This document shows positions 55,442-64,000 of a DNA stretch of 64,000 bases, in pieces. The first letter of the stretch is position 1; each line of letters begins with the position of its first letter. This DNA comes from CALVGQ01 sp031551965 (GTDB lineage Bacteria > Bacillota_I > Bacilli_A > Erysipelotrichales > Erysipelotrichaceae). Below the pieces are notes generated by a model. That model was not told the DNA's origin and made no database searches. It saw nothing but the letters and a program-made list of their open reading frames with translations. The DNA is taken from NCBI GenBank assembly GCA_031551965.1, contig JAVBMW010000033.1:52224-116223 (forward strand), in the 5' to 3' direction. Both the position numbers and the translations under genes were made by a program.

Positions 55442-55442
55442 C

Positions 55443-57224
55443 TTAAATTTCTCTGGTTTGATATTTTAACCAAACATTGATTTCATCACTAAGATATGGC
55501 GATAGTTTTGCATAAACTTCTTTGTGATAATTATTCAATGCTTCTATTTGTTCATGTGTTAAGTCTTCAACTACAACTAAATCTAAATCAATTGGGGCAA
55601 AAGTAATTGTTTCAAACTCCATAAATTGTCCATAGAAGTTTTTAACACCTTGTTTAACAACCAATTCATTTTCAATGCGAATTCCACACTCACCTGAATG
55701 ATAAATTCCTGGCTCATTCGTAACGACCATTCCTTTTTCAAGGGCAACACCCATTGAATTATTGACACCTCTCCAACGAATACCATGAGGCCCCTCATGA
55801 ACTCCTAGCATGTAGCCAACACCATGTCCAGTTCCGCATTGATAATCTATGTCAAGCTGCCAAACAGGACCGCGAGCTAATATATCTAAGTTAATTCCTG
55901 TGCATCCATATAAAAATTTTGCATTTGATAAGTTCAGCATTCCCTTTAAAACTGCTGTGTTATATTTTTTCCAGGTGTCTGATACCGGACCTAAGGCAAT
56001 TGTACGAGTAATATCTGTTGTCCCATCCAAATATTGCCCTCCTGAATCCACAAGTAACATTCCTTCTGGTTTTAACTCTGCAAAATTATCAGGTGTTGCA
56101 CTATAATGCATCATTGCAGCATTGGCATTATATGCACAAATCGTACCAAAACTTAAGTCTTTTGCGCCATGTGCTCTTCTTCTTTTCTCTAGATAATCTG
56201 CCGCACTAATTTCATTGATTGGCATTTTCCCAACTTTATTTTTCACCCAATAGATAAATTCTGTAACGGCCACACCATCATGAACATGACTTTTTCTAAG
56301 ATTTTCAATTTCTACTTCATTTTTTTGTGATTTTTCTAAAACCACAAAGCTTGAATGGCTTACAACTTTATTGGATTCATCAATTGATTTTACTGTTGCA
56401 TAATTAAGTTTATCTTTATCCGCAAGAATGGTGGAATCTTTTAGTTCTTTGACATCATTTAAAAAATCTGTGTAATCCTTAACTGTTACTCCATCATGAT
56501 TCAATGATGTTTTTACTTTATCATCCAATTTGGTTTGATCAACATAGTATGTTGCTTCATTTTGAGTTACGATGGCATAACTATAAACAACAGGTGTGTG
56601 TTTTACATCATTCCCACGGATATTAAATAACCATGCAAGATCATCAAGACTAGACATAATATGAACATCATAGTTTTTTTCTCTTAGTTTATTCTGCAAC
56701 CATTCAATTTTATCTTTTGTACATCGTCCAGTAAATTCTAAATCCAATAGAAAAGCTTTTTCTGTTGGCATTGAAGGGCGATCAGACCAAATCTTATCAA
56801 CTAAGTCTAAGTCATAAACTATTTTACCATTGACTTTATTGACTCCGTTTTCAACACTTATTCCAAGTTGAGTAGATACAACTCGTCCATCAAATCCTAC
56901 AACAACTTCATCTTTGTATTGTGATTCAAGGTATTGAAGTGGAGTAAGTACCCCTTCAGTTCCCATGCGATGAAGTGTAATTCCAGTATCTTTGATTTGA
57001 TTCTCTGCTTGTATAAAATATCTACCATCAGTCCATAATCCAGCTTCTTCTTGAGTACAAATAAATACCCCTGCAGACCCTGTAAATCCGGTCATAAATT
57101 CTCTAGCTTTAAAAAAATCCGCTACATATTCACTATCATGAAAGTCAGAAGTGGGTACATAATAAATATCAATACCATTCTCTTTCATTAATAAACGTAA
57201 TTGTTCAATTCTATTTTTTATCAT
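55443..57224 (-). CDS. Xaa-Pro aminopeptidase (M24B, long form)
   Basis: 593 residues. Two creatinase-like N-terminal domains come first, then a pita-bread catalytic domain with the two-metal ligands 'LLVDSGGQYLDGTTDITRT' (Asp, Asp), 'GHGVGYMLGVHEGPHGI' (His), and Glu in 'TNEPGIYHSGECGIRIENEL'. A C-terminal extension after the last ligand matches the long aminopeptidase P type. It removes an N-terminal residue preceding proline. The start at 57224 follows GGAGG; a longer frame upstream has no ribosome site. With PepV and the M3 peptidase it suggests strong peptide use. Confidence 0.93.
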   Translation of the reverse strand: MIKNRIEQLRLLMKENGIDIYYVPTSDFHDSEYVADFFKAREFMTGFTGSAGVFICTQEEAGLWTDGRYFIQAENQIKDTGITLHRMGTEGVLTPLQYLESQYKDEVVVGFDGRVVSTQLGISVENGVNKVNGKIVYDLDLVDKIWSDRPSMPTEKAFLLDLEFTGRCTKDKIEWLQNKLREKNYDVHIMSSLDDLAWLFNIRGNDVKHTPVVYSYAIVTQNEATYYVDQTKLDDKVKTSLNHDGVTVKDYTDFLNDVKELKDSTILADKDKLNYATVKSIDESNKVVSHSSFVVLEKSQKNEVEIENLRKSHVHDGVAVTEFIYWVKNKVGKMPINEISAADYLEKRRRAHGAKDLSFGTICAYNANAAMMHYSATPDNFAELKPEGMLLVDSGGQYLDGTTDITRTIALGPVSDTWKKYNTAVLKGMLNLSNAKFLYGCTGINLDILARGPVWQLDIDYQCGTGHGVGYMLGVHEGPHGIRWRGVNNSMGVALEKGMVVTNEPGIYHSGECGIRIENELVVKQGVKNFYGQFMEFETITFAPIDLDLVVVEDLTHEQIEALNNYHKEVYAKLSPYLSDEINVWLKYQTREI

Positions 57225-57375
57225 ATGTGGTCCTCCATTGTTTACTATTTTACACCAAGTAAACTTATAATTCACTACAACTTTATTATTTAGCCAAATA
57301 AAAACTGATTTTCTGCAATAATCTTATAGTATTGAGCACACTATTATGAGATTTACTTCTTATGATGCATCCTGA

Positions 57376-57430
57376 TTGACAAAATAATATAAGAATAATA
57401 GAATAAATATACCACCCCTAGGGGGTGTGG
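57376..57430 (+). promoter_or_regulatory. copA promoter with CsoR-type operator
   Basis: TTGACA (57376-57381), a 17-nt spacer and TAGAAT (57399-57404), followed by ATACCACCCCTAGGGGGTGT around the transcription start. G/C tracts flanking a central TA are the usual form of CsoR sites. A csoR gene ends the operon. Confidence 0.85.
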
Positions 57431-57439
57431 AGGTTAAAC

Positions 57440-59920
57440 ATGAAAAAAGAAGAATTTCAAGTCAATGGTATGACTTGTTCTGCATGTAGCAGTGCTGTAT
57501 ACAATAGCGTTTCTAAAATAGAGGGGGTAAGCCAAACTGATGTAAATTTACTTTCAAATAAAATGGTTGTTGAGTACGATGAAGCAAAAGTTGATCCTAA
57601 TATTATTATTCAAGCAGTGGATAAAGCAGGATATTCAGCAACACAAAAGAATAAAACCATTAAAAATGAACCAAAAGAAAACACAACAGTTAAAGAATAT
57701 GAAGCAATGAAAACAAGATGCATTACTTCATTTGGATTCATGATCCCTCTATTTTATCTCTCAATGGGACATATGCTGAATTGGCCATTACCTGATTGGT
57801 TTATGGGGGCAACAAATGCGATCAATTTTGCATTTACTCAATTTCTTTTAACTTCAGCTATTATGATCATCAACTCCCATTATTTCACAAAAGGATTTAA
57901 AACATTATTGAATCTTCATCCAAACATGGATAGTCTGATCGCAATTGGATCTGGTGCCGCGTATATTTATGGCATTTATGCGATCTATAAAATTGGGATG
58001 GCTCTTGGAGTTCAAGACTTTGAGATGGTCCATCATATGATCATGTCTCTTTATTTTGAAACTGCTGGGATGATCCTTACACTTGTAACATTAGGAAAAA
58101 CATTGGAACATCGTTCGAAACAAAAGACATCAGATGCAATTTCAAAGTTACTTCAAATTGCACCTAAAACCGCTTTGATTAAAAGAGATGATCAAATCAT
58201 TGAAGTTAATATTGATGAAGTATCGGTCAATGATTTATGTCTTGTAAAACCAGGAATGCAGATTCCTGTTGATGGAATTATTGTAGAAGGATTTAGTACG
58301 ATCGATGAATCCATGATCAGCGGAGAAAGTATTCCCGTAGATAAATCGATCAATGATAAAGTTATTGCTGCAACGGTCAATAAAGCTGGAAGCTTAACGA
58401 TCAAAGCGACACAAGTCGGTGAAGATACAACATTTTCAAAAATCATTCAATTAGTTGATGAAGCGAGTTCCAGTAAGGCACCGATTTCAAAGCTTGCCGA
58501 TCAGATATCCGCTGTATTTGTACCTGTAGTAATTAGTATTTCCGTGATCTCAGCACTTGTTTGGTATTTTATGGGGGCAGGTTTAGAGAGTAGTTTAAGC
58601 ACTGCGATCGCAGTACTGGTAATCTCATGCCCTTGCGCTTTAGGTCTTGCGACTCCTACTGCGATCATGGTCGCAACTGGTCAAGGAGCGATTCATGGTA
58701 TTCTAATTAAATCCGCCACTGCACTTGAAACTGCCCAACATGTGGATACTGTCGTTCTTGATAAAACTGGTACGATCACCGAAGGTAAACCGGAAGTTAT
58801 TGATACACAAAGCTTTGATTCAAATTTTATCGATTTAGCATACAGTTTGGAAAAACAAAGTGAACATCCTTTAGCGAATGCAGTTGTCACTTATAGCCAA
58901 ATGAAAAACGCTAAGGATTTGACCATTCAAGATTTCCAATCCATTACTGGTAAAGGTGTTCAAGCAACGATAGATGGAAAATTTGCCTTAGCTGGTAATA
59001 AAAAGTTTTTAAAAGAACAGAATATCGAAATTACGGAATCACCCTTTGAAACCAAAAACCCGGAAGCAACGATTCTTTATTTTTCATTGGATAAGAAACT
59101 AGTAGGTATGTTGGCAATCGCTGATAAGATCAAACAATCATCGATTGATGCAATTGATGAAATGAAGAAAATGGGCCTTGAAGTTATGATGGTCACTGGC
59201 GATAGTTTAACTGTTGCTACAAGTATAGCAAAAAAAGCCCATCTTAATTTAGTTAGAAGTGAGGTCCTTCCTCACCAGAAACAAGAAATCGTTGCAGACT
59301 TACAAGCACAAGGCAAGAAAGTTTGCATGGTTGGTGATGGGATCAATGATGCCCCAGCTCTTGCCCTTGCCGATGTCGGCATTGCAATTGGAGCAGGAAC
59401 AGATATTGCAATAGAAACTGCAGATATCGTTCTAGTAAAAAACAGTTTAATGGACGCAGTCAATGCCATACGCTTAAGCAAGGCAACCCTTTGTAACATT
59501 AAACAAAACTTATTCTGGGCACTCATCTACAACTCGATCGGCATTCCTCTGGCAGCTGGTATATTTACGCCACTGTTTGGATGGAAACTTGATCCAATGT
59601 TTGGTGCACTGGCAATGAGTTTAAGCTCTGTAAGTGTAGTTACAAACGCACTACGTCTAAGAAATTTCAAACCGATTCAAACACAAACAAAACAAGGAGA
59701 AAAGAAAATTATGAAAAAAACTTTAACAATCAACGGAATGATGTGCAACCACTGCAAAATGAGAGTAGAAAAAGTTTTAAGTGAATTACCTGGAGTAACA
59801 AGTGCAGTTGTAACGTTAGAAGAAAAAAACTGTGTAGTTGCGTGTGATGATTCAGTCACAAATGAAGTATTGTCTGCTGCTGTAACTGATGCAGGTTATG
59901 AAGTTGTTGAAATCAAATAA
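57440..59920 (+). CDS. copA: Copper-exporting P1B-type ATPase with C-terminal CopZ-like domain
   Basis: 826 residues. The N-terminal HMA domain has 'GMTCSAC' and is followed by eight membrane helices. The metal-site 'SCPCALG' is near residue 397, the phosphorylated Asp is in 'DKTGTITEG' near 440, HP is in 'SEHPLANAV', and 'GDGINDAPALA' follows. After the last helix a linker leads to a second HMA domain with 'GMMCNHC' from residue 758 to the end. Start at 57440 follows GGAGG. An AAGGAG and an ATG lie at the domain boundary in frame, so free CopZ may also be made. The stop overlaps csoR as TAATG. Confidence 0.95.
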   Translation: MKKEEFQVNGMTCSACSSAVYNSVSKIEGVSQTDVNLLSNKMVVEYDEAKVDPNIIIQAVDKAGYSATQKNKTIKNEPKENTTVKEYEAMKTRCITSFGFMIPLFYLSMGHMLNWPLPDWFMGATNAINFAFTQFLLTSAIMIINSHYFTKGFKTLLNLHPNMDSLIAIGSGAAYIYGIYAIYKIGMALGVQDFEMVHHMIMSLYFETAGMILTLVTLGKTLEHRSKQKTSDAISKLLQIAPKTALIKRDDQIIEVNIDEVSVNDLCLVKPGMQIPVDGIIVEGFSTIDESMISGESIPVDKSINDKVIAATVNKAGSLTIKATQVGEDTTFSKIIQLVDEASSSKAPISKLADQISAVFVPVVISISVISALVWYFMGAGLESSLSTAIAVLVISCPCALGLATPTAIMVATGQGAIHGILIKSATALETAQHVDTVVLDKTGTITEGKPEVIDTQSFDSNFIDLAYSLEKQSEHPLANAVVTYSQMKNAKDLTIQDFQSITGKGVQATIDGKFALAGNKKFLKEQNIEITESPFETKNPEATILYFSLDKKLVGMLAIADKIKQSSIDAIDEMKKMGLEVMMVTGDSLTVATSIAKKAHLNLVRSEVLPHQKQEIVADLQAQGKKVCMVGDGINDAPALALADVGIAIGAGTDIAIETADIVLVKNSLMDAVNAIRLSKATLCNIKQNLFWALIYNSIGIPLAAGIFTPLFGWKLDPMFGALAMSLSSVSVVTNALRLRNFKPIQTQTKQGEKKIMKKTLTINGMMCNHCKMRVEKVLSELPGVTSAVVTLEEKNCVVACDDSVTNEVLSAAVTDAGYEVVEIK
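59694..59713 (+). other. Internal ribosome site and ATG at the CopZ-like domain of copA
   Basis: AAGGAG (59694-59699), 11 nt, then ATG (59711) in the copA frame. Initiation here would give a 69-residue chaperone (MKKTLTINGMMCNHC...) identical in layout to free CopZ. Confidence 0.55.
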
Positions 59921-60183
59921 TGCACGCAGATAAGAAAAAGGTAGAAACGCTACTCAAAACTGCGCGCGGACAAATCGATGGCATATTAAAAATGATTGAA
60001 GAAGATCGTTATTGTGTCGATATCTCTAACCAAGTTATGGCAACCACATCCATTTTAAAAAAAGCTAACATCGAAATACTTGAAGCCCATATTCGTGGAT
60101 GTGTAAAAGACGCAATCGAAACTGACAACACAAACAAAAAACTTGAAGAAGTTATTCAAATTATCGAAAAACTCACAAAGTAA
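59920..60183 (+). CDS. csoR: CsoR-type copper-sensing repressor
   Basis: 87 residues, an all-helical DUF156 protein. The copper-binding set is present: Cys in 'RYCVDISNQ', His and Cys in 'AHIRGCVKDA'. It follows copA with a TAATG overlap, so it is translationally coupled. It presumably represses the operator upstream of copA and releases it when Cu(I) binds. A terminator follows. Confidence 0.95.
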   Translation: MHADKKKVETLLKTARGQIDGILKMIEEDRYCVDISNQVMATTSILKKANIEILEAHIRGCVKDAIETDNTNKKLEEVIQIIEKLTK

Positions 60184-60194
60184 CTTTTGAAAAA

Positions 60195-60225
60195 AAAAGT
60201 AGCCCATTTTTCTTGAGCTACTTTT
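60195..60225. terminator. Bidirectional terminator after csoR
   Basis: AAAAGTAGC and GCTACTTTT form a 9-bp stem with a 13-nt loop, flanked by A and T tracts. Convergent with the amidohydrolase gene. Confidence 0.85.
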
Positions 60226-60252
60226 TTATTATTATCAAGCTGATAAACAAGC

Positions 60253-61545
60253 TTAAATTTGTTGAAGCAAGCTGTCTAAAGACTCTTCAATCGATGGGTC
60301 ACGTTTTACATTGGGATGATCAATTCGTTTCCCTCTTACAATGACCATATCTAGTTGTTTTAAGTTTAGTATATTTTCCAAAGGATTCTTTTCACATATA
60401 ATAATATCTGCACATTTACCTTCTTCTATAGAACCCGTAGTATGATCAATCCCTGCAATTTGTGCATTGACAAGTGTTGCCGCATGGATCGCATCGCTTG
60501 CGGTAACATTCAGACATTGTTGATAATAATATAATTCGCGATATGTATTTGTCTGTGTTGCGAATGGACAAGAGGCATCGGTTCCAAGTCCTACAAGAAT
60601 ATTATTTTCTAGTGCAGTTTTAGCCCCTTCAATCATATTATCAGCCACTACATTGGCATTGAATGTACAAATATCATCTAACTTTGTAAGTGAAGGAGAT
60701 AATTTAGCCAATGGAAGTGCAGGAGACAAAGTATTGATCAAACTTGATTTGTGGTTTTTAAATAACTCAATGATCTCTTCATCCATTTTAGCTCCATGTT
60801 CAATTGTATCAACACCGCCTTTTAATGAAACAATCAATCCTTCTGTGCTTTCTGTATGAGAAGCAACTTTATATCCTAATTCATGTGCTTTGTCGCAAAC
60901 CCATTTTGTTTGTTCAAGATTCATTCTAAGAACCCCTGGTTCTCCTTTGACTTTTGCATCCATCACTCCACCTGTGACACATATTTTTATTAGATCGACA
61001 TTATTTTGTTTATTGATCAGTACACAGTTTTCAAGATCTTCTTTTGTAGTTCCAGTAATCGCAAAAGTACCATCCCCATGACCACCTGGCACTGTAATAG
61101 CCGGTCCTGATACAAGTAGACGGGGACCTACTAATTTATTACTATTGATTTCATCACGGATCCTTACATCCGAGTAACCAAAATCACCTACTGCCCTTAA
61201 AGTTGTAACTCCTGAGTATAATTCATCTATAACACTTTTTCTTACTAGTTTATCGACTACTTTAGAACCCAACGTTGTTTTTGTGAAAGCTATTACTGCT
61301 TTTTGTAATGCTCCTCCACCTAAAATAGCACTTGGTTTCCCAGTACCAAACAAATGAACATGCATATTGATTAGCCCTGGCATAACATATTTTCCTGTAC
61401 AATCAATTTTTTCAATGTTTTCATCAATATTTGAATTTGTAACTTGTACGATTCTATCATTTTCCACAATGATATTCATGTTTTTTTGAACTTGACACCC
61501 TTTTGTACCATCAATAAGATTACAGTTAATTAAAACATATTTCAT
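60253..61545 (-). CDS. Amidohydrolase family protein (prolidase/imidazolonepropionase-like)
   Basis: 430 residues. The metal motif 'GLINMHVHLFG' is near residue 62, a possibly carbamylated Lys in 'VDLIKICVTGG', His ligands in 'VASHTES' and 'TIEHGAK', and Asp in 'VGLGTDASCPF'. The C-terminal 'GSIEEGKCADIIICEKNP' is typical. Related to bacterial Xaa-Pro dipeptidase-like and N-acyl amino-acid hydrolases; the substrate is unknown. A run of six Gs precedes the ATG. Divergent from feoAB. Confidence 0.88.
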   Translation of the reverse strand: MKYVLINCNLIDGTKGCQVQKNMNIIVENDRIVQVTNSNIDENIEKIDCTGKYVMPGLINMHVHLFGTGKPSAILGGGALQKAVIAFTKTTLGSKVVDKLVRKSVIDELYSGVTTLRAVGDFGYSDVRIRDEINSNKLVGPRLLVSGPAITVPGGHGDGTFAITGTTKEDLENCVLINKQNNVDLIKICVTGGVMDAKVKGEPGVLRMNLEQTKWVCDKAHELGYKVASHTESTEGLIVSLKGGVDTIEHGAKMDEEIIELFKNHKSSLINTLSPALPLAKLSPSLTKLDDICTFNANVVADNMIEGAKTALENNILVGLGTDASCPFATQTNTYRELYYYQQCLNVTASDAIHAATLVNAQIAGIDHTTGSIEEGKCADIIICEKNPLENILNLKQLDMVIVRGKRIDHPNVKRDPSIEESLDSLLQQI

Positions 61546-61704
61546 ATTTTAGCCCCCCATATATACCTTATCATAGTACGCTTACTAGCTCTAAAAGTCA
61601 AAACTCTAAGAATTTATTATTATCTATTTTAGGCTAACCTCTACGTGAAGCTGATACCTTAACATAGAATGCTATAAACATGCGTCTTGAAAGGATAATA
61701 AACT

Positions 61705-61941
61705 ATGACTAATTTAATTTTATTAAAAGATTTACAAATTGGGCAAAGGGCTACTATACATTCATTACAACTTATCGAATCAAAAAAAATAAGGCTTCAA
61801 GAACTAGGCTTGCGGCCTGGGAATACCATTTCATGTGTATTCACAAGTCCCTTTCATGATCCTATTGCGTATCAATTTAATGACACATTATTAGCGATAA
61901 GGAAAAACGACAGTAAGAATATACTAGTAGAAATTTGGTAG
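61705..61941 (+). CDS. feoA: Ferrous iron transport protein A
   Basis: 78 residues, an SH3-like FeoA domain: 'LKDLQIGQRATIHSL', 'IRLQELGLRPGNTISCV' and 'TLLAIRKND' near the end. It supports FeoB in Fe(II) uptake at the cytoplasmic face. AAAGGATAA precedes the ATG. FeoB begins 5 nt after its stop. Confidence 0.92.
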   Translation: MTNLILLKDLQIGQRATIHSLQLIESKKIRLQELGLRPGNTISCVFTSPFHDPIAYQFNDTLLAIRKNDSKNILVEIW

Positions 61942-61946
61942 ATTCT

Positions 61947-64000
61947 ATGAAAACGACATTCGCCTTATATTCCAAAAAACAAGAAATAGAAAACATTGAT
62001 TCTATGATCGTGGCTCTTGCGGGTAATCCCAATGTTGGAAAAAGTACGATTTTTAATCGCTTGACTGGATTGAACCAACATACTGGAAATTGGCCAGGAA
62101 AAACAGTATCTAACGCCACCGGTAATTTTGTCTATGATAAGAAACACTTTACACTCTATGATCTGCCTGGTACTTATTCTTTGAATGCTAACTCTCCAGA
62201 AGAAGAGATCGCTCGTGATTTTATTTGTTTTGGGAAATGGGATAAAATCATAATCATCGTCGATGCGACAAGCTTAAAACGTAATTTAAATTTATTGCTT
62301 CAGATATTAGAAATCACAGATCAAGTAATAGTTTGTGTTAATTTATTGGATGAAGCTAAAAGAAAAGGAATTGTAGTCAATTTAAATAAATTAGAATCTA
62401 TATTACAAGTTCCAGTAATTGGATGTGTTGGCCATGATAAACAAAGCGTTGATAAAATTGTTCCTTACCTTTTTAAAGAAAAACCTGAATTGAATCGAAT
62501 CACTCCAATTCTTTATCGCCAAAAAATAGAATTAGCTATACAGGAAGTTGATTCTTGGATTAAAGATCACAAGCCTATTCATTTACATTCCCGTTGGATA
62601 GCTTTGCAGTTTTTAATTCAAGATGAACAAATTTGTCAAAATTTCAACTTTTATAAAGAGTTAAATGATGTTCAAAAAAATAGGTTACAAACCTTAAAAG
62701 AAGAACTAGGTAATACCCATGATGAAATATCTAAGAGTATCAATATTGCCAGTAAACTTATATACAATCAAGTAGTTAAAACAGATACTCAAAAAATTAA
62801 TAACTATAAAATCGACAAACTATTAACTAGTCGGATCACCGGAATTCCGATCATGATTTTATTTTTAGGATTGATTTTCTGGGTAAGCATATTTGGTGCT
62901 AATATTTTTTCAGATCAAATTTCTTTGTTTTTCTCATCAATAGAAGTCCATTTTACTTTTCTTTTTAGTATGTTTCTTCCTTCTAGTTTCGTAGATTTTC
63001 TGATTAATGGTATTTATCGCACATTAGCTTGGGTCGTCAGTGTAATGCTTCCACCTATGACCATTTTCTTTTTCCTTTTTTCTATTTTAGAAGATCTAGG
63101 CGTATTACCACGACTTGCCTTTAATTTGGATTTTGCTTTTTCAAAATGCCAAGCTTGTGGCAAACAAGCACTTACCATGTGTATGGGCTTTGGATGCAAT
63201 GCCGCAGGAATCATTGGTACTCGAATTATCGACTCCAATCGCGAAAAGTTGATTGCCATCTGCACAAACAATTTTGTACCTTGCAATGGCAGATTTCCTA
63301 CTTTGATCGCAATATTAACAATGTTTTCATTTTCATCAATTATTGGGCCATCAATAGGTTTACTATTGATATTACTTTTAGGTATATCATTAACTTTCTT
63401 GTCCAGTTTCTTTTTATCAAAAACGCTTTTAAGAGGTGATACTTCTAACTTCCTTTTAGAACTTACCCCTTATAGGAAACCTCATTTATTTAATATCTTC
63501 ATAAGTTCTTTAAAAAACAAAACTCTTGCCTTACTTTATCGTGCAGTACTTGCTGCAATACTTGCAGGAGTAATTCTATACATTTGTATCCACATAAAAG
63601 CTGGAGATCAATCTTTACTAAAGATCATCTGCGATTTACTTGATCCGCTAGGCAAATTAATGGGTCTTGATGGTGTGATCCTCGCTTCATTTATATTAGG
63701 CTTCCCAGCGAATGAAATTGTCATGCCTATCATAATCATGACTTATTTAAATAGTTCTACTTTAACAAATTATACAAACTTAGTTGAACTGAAATCACTT
63801 CTAATCAACAATAGTTGGACTAGTTTAACCGCACTGAACATGATCATCTTTACCTTGTTGCATTGGCCTTGCAGCACAACATTAATGACCATAAAAAAAG
63901 AAACTCAAAGCATAAAATGGACACTTGTATCCTTTTTGCTTCCAACTTGTTTTGGAGTTATTTTGTGTGTTCTTACTACACTGATCTATAATCTTATTTT
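61947..64000 (+). CDS. feoB: Ferrous iron transporter FeoB (3' end beyond window)
   Basis: About 684 codons are visible and the frame is still open at the right edge. The N-terminal G-domain has G1 'LAGNPNVGKSTIFNRLTG' near residue 27, G3 'LYDLPGTYS' and G4 'VNLLDEA'. A helical GDI-like region follows. The membrane domain has the Feo gate segments 'LEDLGVLPRLAFNLD' and 'MGFGCNAAGIIGTRII', with the conserved Cys in 'GCNAAG' and 'VPCNGRFPTLI'. It imports Fe(II) under anaerobic conditions. The ATG has a poor ribosome site and is likely coupled to feoA. Confidence 0.95.
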   Translation, partial: MKTTFALYSKKQEIENIDSMIVALAGNPNVGKSTIFNRLTGLNQHTGNWPGKTVSNATGNFVYDKKHFTLYDLPGTYSLNANSPEEEIARDFICFGKWDKIIIIVDATSLKRNLNLLLQILEITDQVIVCVNLLDEAKRKGIVVNLNKLESILQVPVIGCVGHDKQSVDKIVPYLFKEKPELNRITPILYRQKIELAIQEVDSWIKDHKPIHLHSRWIALQFLIQDEQICQNFNFYKELNDVQKNRLQTLKEELGNTHDEISKSINIASKLIYNQVVKTDTQKINNYKIDKLLTSRITGIPIMILFLGLIFWVSIFGANIFSDQISLFFSSIEVHFTFLFSMFLPSSFVDFLINGIYRTLAWVVSVMLPPMTIFFFLFSILEDLGVLPRLAFNLDFAFSKCQACGKQALTMCMGFGCNAAGIIGTRIIDSNREKLIAICTNNFVPCNGRFPTLIAILTMFSFSSIIGPSIGLLLILLLGISLTFLSSFFLSKTLLRGDTSNFLLELTPYRKPHLFNIFISSLKNKTLALLYRAVLAAILAGVILYICIHIKAGDQSLLKIICDLLDPLGKLMGLDGVILASFILGFPANEIVMPIIIMTYLNSSTLTNYTNLVELKSLLINNSWTSLTALNMIIFTLLHWPCSTTLMTIKKETQSIKWTLVSFLLPTCFGVILCVLTTLIYNLI

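Overview
The window is a chromosomal stretch of a low-GC Firmicute. AT-rich codon use, strong GGAGG ribosome sites, a T-box leader, BlaI/BlaR1, ComFA/ComFC and a class II ribonucleotide reductase all fit. The gene mix looks most like an anaerobic, gut-type Erysipelotrichia relative, but that placement is inference from gene content, not from a marker gene. I saw no rRNA, tRNA or CRISPR array. The window opens inside an FtsE-like ABC ATPase and closes inside feoB.

Layout. 0-6 kb: YitT and VanZ membrane proteins, an M3 oligopeptidase, a CofE-like ligase and a VanRS-like two-component pair with candidate 11-bp-period binding sites at two promoters. 6-14 kb: exonuclease, YjjI glycyl-radical enzyme, aspartase, and secA-prfB, with prfB carrying the classic +1 frameshift site. 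14-17.5 kb: the competence operon comFA-comFC, invaded by ORF6N-domain genes; one ORF6N copy is decayed and lies between 53-bp duplications of the comFC start.

17.6-32 kb is the main accessory region. It holds a LytS-like sensor kinase with a SARP-type response regulator, a 2,608-residue membrane-anchored surface protein, and divergently a BlaI repressor with two clear operators plus a BlaR1-like M56 receptor. The receptor's roughly 690-residue ectodomain is not a penicillin-binding domain and contains two tandem copies of a module I do not recognise. A BlaI/BlaR1-type relay sensing something at the cell surface, next to a giant surface protein, is the strongest candidate here for an undescribed system.

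32-49 kb: PAP2 phosphatase, a MarR-controlled heterodimeric ABC exporter, ferredoxin, ispD, a ClpC-like protein with a degenerate second AAA+ module, a PduO-type adenosyltransferase followed by B12-dependent ribonucleotide reductase (cofactor supply next to its user), an ABC-ATPase relic, a ZIP transporter, an amidohydrolase, a frameshifted Rpn nuclease, and a HAD phosphatase with an RpiR regulator. 49-64 kb: an orphan antitoxin, a PepV-type dipeptidase, a T-box-controlled amino-acid transporter lacking its ATPase, a small secreted protein, exonuclease III, aminopeptidase P, a copper operon in which CopA carries a C-terminal CopZ-like domain with its own ribosome site, another amidohydrolase, and feoAB.
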